61,448 nucleotides of DNA from Verrucomicrobiota bacterium (GTDB lineage Bacteria > Auribacterota > JABMQX01 > JAFGEW01), in the NCBI GenBank assembly GCA_016931415.1, contig JAFGEW010000050.1, positions 1-61,448 of the forward strand, given 5' to 3'. Below the pieces are notes generated by a model that saw only the letters and a list, made by a program, of their open reading frames with translations, searched no databases and had not been told where the DNA came from. Made by a program: the position numbers and the translations under genes. Numbering within the stretch: position 1 is the stretch's first letter; the number at the start of each line of letters is the position of its first letter. This document shows, piece after piece, positions 57,734 through 61,448 of this stretch.

Positions 57734-59116
57734 ATGTACTGGGCCAACTTCCTCCATATCTATCAGCCGCCGACGCAGTCGCCCGAGATCGTCGAGCGGG
57801 TCGCCGCGGAATCGTACCGTACGCTCATCGCCGTGCTCGAACGCCACCCCGAGGCGAAGGTCACGCTCAACGTCACCGCTTGCCTGACCGAGCAGCTCGA
57901 CGCCTGCGGCCTCGGCGACGTCATTACCGGCATCCGCGCGCTTGCCGAGCGCGGCCAGATCGAGCTCACCGCGAGCGCCAAATACCATCCGATCCTCCCG
58001 CTCATTCCCGAGGATGAGGTTCGGCGGCAGATCGAGCTCAATACCGAGACGAATCGTGCCTTCTTCGGCGACGTCTACCAGCCGCGCGGCTTCTTCCCCC
58101 CCGAAATGGCGATCAGCCAGAGCGTGCTCGAGATCGTCGGCGAGATGGGCTACACGTGGGTCATCGCCGACGAGATCGCGCGCGACGGCACGATCGGCCG
58201 CTCCGTTGACAATGCGTGTAATGAGGTCGCCGGCCTGCCCGGGCTTTGCGTCTTCTTTCGTGAACGCATGCTGAGCCACAGCCTCGAGATGCGCCGGATC
58301 ACCAGCGGCGCCCAGTTCCAGCGGGCGATCGAGCCATGGCTCGCTCAGGACGGGTACCTGCTCACCGGCACCGACGGCGAGTTCTACGGCCATCACATCA
58401 AGGGCCTCGAGACAGTGCTGTCGGTCGCCTACAAGTGCGGCACGCCGCCGACGTGCACGGTCTCCGAGCTGCTCGATCGCTTCCCCGAGCGGCGCCCGGC
58501 CGACCCGCTTCCCTCGTCATGGACCACGTGGCCCGACGAGATCGTGCAGGGCAATGCCTATCCGCAGTGGGACCATCCGAAGCACGCTGTCCACAAGCTC
58601 CAGTGGCGACTCACCAACGCCGTGGTTCAGCTTGTCCACTCGAGCACCAGCCGCGACGGCTGCGACAACGCCCGCCGCCTTCTCGATGAGGGCCTTCACT
58701 CGTGCCAGTACTTTTGGGCGAGCTGCCGGCTCTCGTGGAGCACCGACATGATCCTGCGCGGCGCCGACCGTCTGCTTGCCGCCGCCGAGGCCCTCGACGC
58801 CGCCGCGACACACAAGCGCGTTATCGACATCCAGCGCCTCCATCGCGAGCTGCACTCGCTCGTCTGGGAGTGGCAGAACGCCGGCAGGCCGCGCACCGTC
58901 CGCCGTGCATACAAGGCCGCCCACGCCGACATGTTCGGTGACGATCAGGACGATGACGGGGAATCAGGGGACGAGGCTGAGCCCGACGCGGAGGGACCCG
59001 GAGAGCGGGACTGCGCCGACAGCAAGCCGAATCCTGTTGGGGCGGACGATCTGCGGACGAACGAACCTGCGGTCGGGGGGGATGATCTGCCCGAGAGCGA
59101 CGGGGAGCGCGAGTAG
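57734..59116 (+). CDS. glycoside hydrolase family 57 protein
   Basis: A 460-residue protein from MYWANFLHIYQPPTQ, the GH57 first motif (H-x-x-QPP). FFPPEMAIS carries the usual Glu region and LTGTDGEFYGHHIKGL the conserved Asp motif. GH57 enzymes act on alpha-glucans: amylase, branching enzyme or 4-alpha-glucanotransferase. After about residue 400 an acidic, low-complexity tail of 60 residues follows (DDQDDDGESGDEAEPDAEG). It has no signal peptide, so it is probably cytoplasmic and concerned with glycogen. Its place after panD, 64 bases on, looks accidental or regulatory. Confidence 0.9.
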   Translation: MYWANFLHIYQPPTQSPEIVERVAAESYRTLIAVLERHPEAKVTLNVTACLTEQLDACGLGDVITGIRALAERGQIELTASAKYHPILPLIPEDEVRRQIELNTETNRAFFGDVYQPRGFFPPEMAISQSVLEIVGEMGYTWVIADEIARDGTIGRSVDNACNEVAGLPGLCVFFRERMLSHSLEMRRITSGAQFQRAIEPWLAQDGYLLTGTDGEFYGHHIKGLETVLSVAYKCGTPPTCTVSELLDRFPERRPADPLPSSWTTWPDEIVQGNAYPQWDHPKHAVHKLQWRLTNAVVQLVHSSTSRDGCDNARRLLDEGLHSCQYFWASCRLSWSTDMILRGADRLLAAAEALDAAATHKRVIDIQRLHRELHSLVWEWQNAGRPRTVRRAYKAAHADMFGDDQDDDGESGDEAEPDAEGPGERDCADSKPNPVGADDLRTNEPAVGGDDLPESDGERE

Positions 59117-59145
59117 GCTGCTCGGTGTCGTGCGAAGGCAGAAAG

Positions 59146-59171
59146 AAGCCCTCCCCATTCAGGGAGGGCTT
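59146..59171. terminator. bidirectional terminator hairpin
   Basis: AAGCCCTCCC at 59146-59155 pairs with GGGAGGGCTT at 59162-59171 around a 6-base loop. T-rich sequence is seen in the minus direction (TCTTTC) and a weaker one in the plus direction. It lies between the convergent GH57 and PEP-CTERM genes. Confidence 0.75.
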
Positions 59172-59207
59172 GTTCATGTCGGCAGATCGCGCGAAAGGGG
59201 GAGCGTT

Positions 59208-59879
59208 CTAGCCCCTCTTCCTCAACCGCAGCAGCAAGGCGCCAAGCCCGGAGACTGCAAGCAGCATGGTCGCCGGCTCCGGAACGCACGTGTACTCATA
59301 CGTGATCGTGGCGTAGCCGCAGGAGCCGAAGTTCGACACCTTCAGGGTCGAGTCGGTGACCCCGGAGATGCTAAACCCGCCCTGGCCAAGGATCCCGATG
59401 TCGATCGTCCCTAGGCCGATGAACGGCGCCAAGCCCGACGTCAGCGTGCTCGTGGCTGTGTCGATGTCAGACACCGTGCCGAAGTCGTAGAAGTCAAGCC
59501 CCGAGTCCGGGACGCCGTCTGTAGCGGTTACGCTGACCGGGCCCTCGAGTGCCGACATGATAGCCACCACCGAAAGCCCTCCGCCACTGGCCTGTACCCA
59601 ACCAGTCAGGTTCAGCGTCATACTCCCGCCAATCTCCGAGTCATTCTCGCCCGTCACATCAGCATGTTCCTCGGCACACAGGTAGATGGTCACCTTCTCG
59701 AGCGTGCACAATCCCCCGTTGTCGTCGAACTGCTGGAATGAGAGCGTCTGGCTTCCTGGAGACAGCGGAAAATCGAACGGCAGCGTCTCCGAGCTGGTCG
59801 TTGCGGATGCCCTCGGAGCCAGAGCCAGCACACAGGCCAGGCAGATGACACCAGCGAGCACCCAGCGAAGTCTCACCAT
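59208..59879 (-). CDS. PEP-CTERM secreted protein, choice-of-anchor E-like
   Basis: A 223-residue protein from MVRLRWVLAG, after a GGAAAGGGGG site. It has a signal peptide cleaved near ASA (residue 24). The body is beta-rich and reads like the choice-of-anchor E domain (LSFQQFDDNGGLCTLEKVTI). The sorting tail is VPEPATMLLAVSGLGALLL followed by Arg/Lys residues, the canonical PEP-CTERM. It would be processed by an exosortase (not in the window) and retained at the surface or in an exopolysaccharide matrix. Confidence 0.9.
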   Translation of the reverse strand: MVRLRWVLAGVICLACVLALAPRASATTSSETLPFDFPLSPGSQTLSFQQFDDNGGLCTLEKVTIYLCAEEHADVTGENDSEIGGSMTLNLTGWVQASGGGLSVVAIMSALEGPVSVTATDGVPDSGLDFYDFGTVSDIDTATSTLTSGLAPFIGLGTIDIGILGQGGFSISGVTDSTLKVSNFGSCGYATITYEYTCVPEPATMLLAVSGLGALLLRLRKRG

Positions 59880-59960
59880 AAGAATCCCCCTTTCCATGAT
59901 TCTTGGACACGTATGTGATTCCAGAAGAACGGCAGGGGGATACCCCCCTATCTCGCGGTG

Positions 59961-59989
59961 AGTGTACCACACATCGTGTGGCCACACAA
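59961..59989 (-). promoter_or_regulatory. possible promoter of the first PEP-CTERM gene
   Basis: On the minus strand TTGTGT (59989-59984) is followed after 17 bases by TACACT (59966-59961). Both are partial matches to sigma-70 boxes (3 and 4 of 6). Confidence 0.4.
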
Positions 59990-60064
59990 GGACTTTTCTG
60001 GGCAAAACTGCAAGAAATGCTCACCTGAGCGGATGGGCCGGCATTCAGATCGCATTCGGGCAAG

Positions 60065-60090
60065 AAAAGGCCCTCCCAAGCGGGAGGGCC
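60065..60090 (-). terminator. rho-independent terminator of the second PEP-CTERM gene
   Basis: Minus-strand GGCCCTCCC and GGGAGGGCC form a perfect 9-bp stem (60069-60090) with a 4-base loop, then TTTT and C. It lies 130 bases after the stop at 60220. Confidence 0.85.
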
Positions 60091-60219
60091 ATACCTTGCT
60101 GAGGACGCTCAAGGGGCAACCCCCAAGCTTCCACTCCGGTCTTGCCCAGAGGTAACGGGGCTGTCCTCGTCGCGACATGTCCGCTTTCTGAGCACCGCCG
60201 CGAACACGCCTGCCTTTCT

Positions 60220-61224
60220 CTAGCCGCGTCTGCGCAGGCGGACACCCAGCGCCGCCAGCCCAAGACCCATCAACACCATCGTGGCCGGCTCGGGAATGCC
60301 TGTGTCCGGAAGCTGGATGTAGACGGCGTCCAGCCCGACGTCCTTCCCGAAGCCGTCCTCGATGCCTTGCCAGGCAAGCTCCGTCTGAACCAGCGCTCCA
60401 GGGCCATCGCCAAACGCATAGCCAAAGATCAGCAGATCCTGGTCCTTGAACGCGATCAGCGGATCGAGATCATCCTGGATACCATCAACTTGACGTACAA
60501 CACCATCAACCTCGGTCGAGAAGAGCACTTTGAGCATGACCGAGTCCGGCCCTTCGGCCTCCATCCAGATGTGCAGCCCATCCAAGCCGACCTCGGAGCC
60601 GAACACGGACGTCATGTCAAGCCAGCCGACCAGGCTGGTGCCGTCGGTGACCAGGATGTCCCCGCTCGTGAACGTGGTCGGATTCCCGTCGATCAGAGCC
60701 GTGCCGCCCACCTCCGTCGAGAAGGTCAGAAGCCACTTGCCGTCATGGTCGTCGTAGAACCAGCATGTGGCGTCGAAGCCGAGGTCCGCTCCGCCAAACG
60801 CGACTTTGGAGTCCCACGCGCGTGAGAGCAGACCCAGCACTGGATCGTAGACCAGAAGGTCCTCGTCCGTGTAGTGGGTGCCCTCGAAGTCGAAATCCAC
60901 CTCGGTCGAGAAGTAGTACAACGGCCCCACAGGCCCGTTGGTGGGCACTGCCCCATTGACCGGCATCCGGATGTCGAACGCATCCAAGCCGGTCTCGATG
61001 CCCAACACGTCGCCCGGATCGAAGAACACGTCATTGGTGTCCCAAGACCACGGGAAGCCCGGTGGGTACAACGAGAGAACCTCCCGGTCCACGAACGTCC
61101 CCGCGCCGTCGAGGCCGTCGTCAACCTCGGTCGAGATCAGCGCCAGGACCGGATCCTGAGCCAGTGCCGCTGCCCCGACCAAGCACAGCGACACCGCAGT
61201 GACAAGAAACACAGTTAGCCGCAT
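60220..61224 (-). CDS. PEP-CTERM protein with four FSTEVD repeats
   Basis: A 334-residue protein. The signal peptide MRLTVFLVTAVSLCLVGAAA is followed by four units of about 60-75 residues. Each opens with [IF]STEV (near residues 31, 105, 168 and 233) and carries an acidic middle (DLLVYDP, DILVTDG, DLLIFGY) and a GLDA/GFDA/GLDG/GLDA segment. The tail IPEPATMVLMGLGLAALGVR is a PEP-CTERM. The repeat suggests a beta-propeller or beta-solenoid-like secreted scaffold. Function unknown. Confidence 0.85.
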   Translation of the reverse strand: MRLTVFLVTAVSLCLVGAAALAQDPVLALISTEVDDGLDGAGTFVDREVLSLYPPGFPWSWDTNDVFFDPGDVLGIETGLDAFDIRMPVNGAVPTNGPVGPLYYFSTEVDFDFEGTHYTDEDLLVYDPVLGLLSRAWDSKVAFGGADLGFDATCWFYDDHDGKWLLTFSTEVGGTALIDGNPTTFTSGDILVTDGTSLVGWLDMTSVFGSEVGLDGLHIWMEAEGPDSVMLKVLFSTEVDGVVRQVDGIQDDLDPLIAFKDQDLLIFGYAFGDGPGALVQTELAWQGIEDGFGKDVGLDAVYIQLPDTGIPEPATMVLMGLGLAALGVRLRRRG

Positions 61225-61320
61225 ACCTCACCCCTCCAATTGGCACCCGAATAGAGAACTTCGCGGAGGCTCGTTCCGGTGTGAGACGGAGACTAACCCC
61301 CGATACCCTAAGTGCTTTAT

Positions 61321-61349
61321 AGAATATCAAAGTCAGGACCACAAGTCAA
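61321..61349 (-). promoter_or_regulatory. sigma-70-type promoter of the second PEP-CTERM gene
   Basis: Minus-strand TTGACT (61349-61344), a 17-base spacer and TATTCT (61326-61321) match 5 of 6 bases each. Transcription would begin near 61314, giving a leader of about 90 bases. The region is AT-rich compared with its surroundings. Confidence 0.8.
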
Positions 61350-61448
61350 GCACAGTTTTCGGCCCGGATTCTCGGATAAGCGTTTGCATGGGTGGGGCGG
61401 AGAGGCCTGAAGGGGCATTGAAGGGGCGGAGTGCGGCGAATACGCAGA

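Overview
The window is GC-rich bacterial chromosome. It carries a Gram-negative-type gene set: PEP-CTERM proteins, a heptose-1-phosphate adenylyltransferase and lipoproteins with lipoboxes. It uses the DapL variant of lysine synthesis, has an HPr kinase/HPr/EI phosphorelay and is rich in short intergenic palindromes. Together these suggest an uncultivated member of the Planctomycetota/PVC group or a neighbouring deep lineage. No marker here fixes the phylum, so this is inference.

Layout. (1) 1-9.3 kb is an accessory island. Three RHS/YD-repeat segments share a nearly identical core but end in three unrelated C-terminal tips, each followed at once by a small putative immunity gene. A degraded zone follows, with a 19-bp inverted-repeat element and a stand-alone protein resembling EF-Tu domain III. 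(2) 9.3-15.3 kb holds a methyltransferase, initiator tRNA-Met, membrane proteins, a GHMP kinase, a RidA protein and thioredoxin. (3) 15.5-29.4 kb is almost all minus strand: a large FHA/TPR membrane protein, a TlpA-like lipoprotein, a polyprenyl synthase overlapping ahcY, three small membrane proteins, metK, a sugar nucleotidyltransferase, and a ptsI-HPr-hprK-hpf group. (4) 29.6-37.6 kb holds an M29 aminopeptidase, the heptose adenylyltransferase domain, trxB with a 21-bp tandem repeat at its 3' end, a ClC-CBS channel, and rplM-rpsI with promoter and terminator. (5) 37.7-59.1 kb is a plus-strand run of about 21 kb: argCJB, a two-gene glycosyltransferase insert, argDFGH, lysA-dapF-dapA-dapB, dapL-folK, an unknown gene, panBCD and a GH57 hydrolase. 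(6) 59.2-61.2 kb has two minus-strand PEP-CTERM proteins, each with a candidate promoter and hairpin terminator.

How the genes work together. Region 5 encodes arginine synthesis from N-acetylglutamyl-phosphate (ArgJ recycles the acetyl group), the complete DapL route from aspartate semialdehyde to lysine, and beta-alanine plus pantoate to pantothenate. metK and ahcY are two steps of the activated-methyl cycle. HprK, HPr and EI form a phosphorelay with no sugar permease nearby. The RHS island is the most dynamic part and the best place to look for undescribed toxins and immunity proteins.
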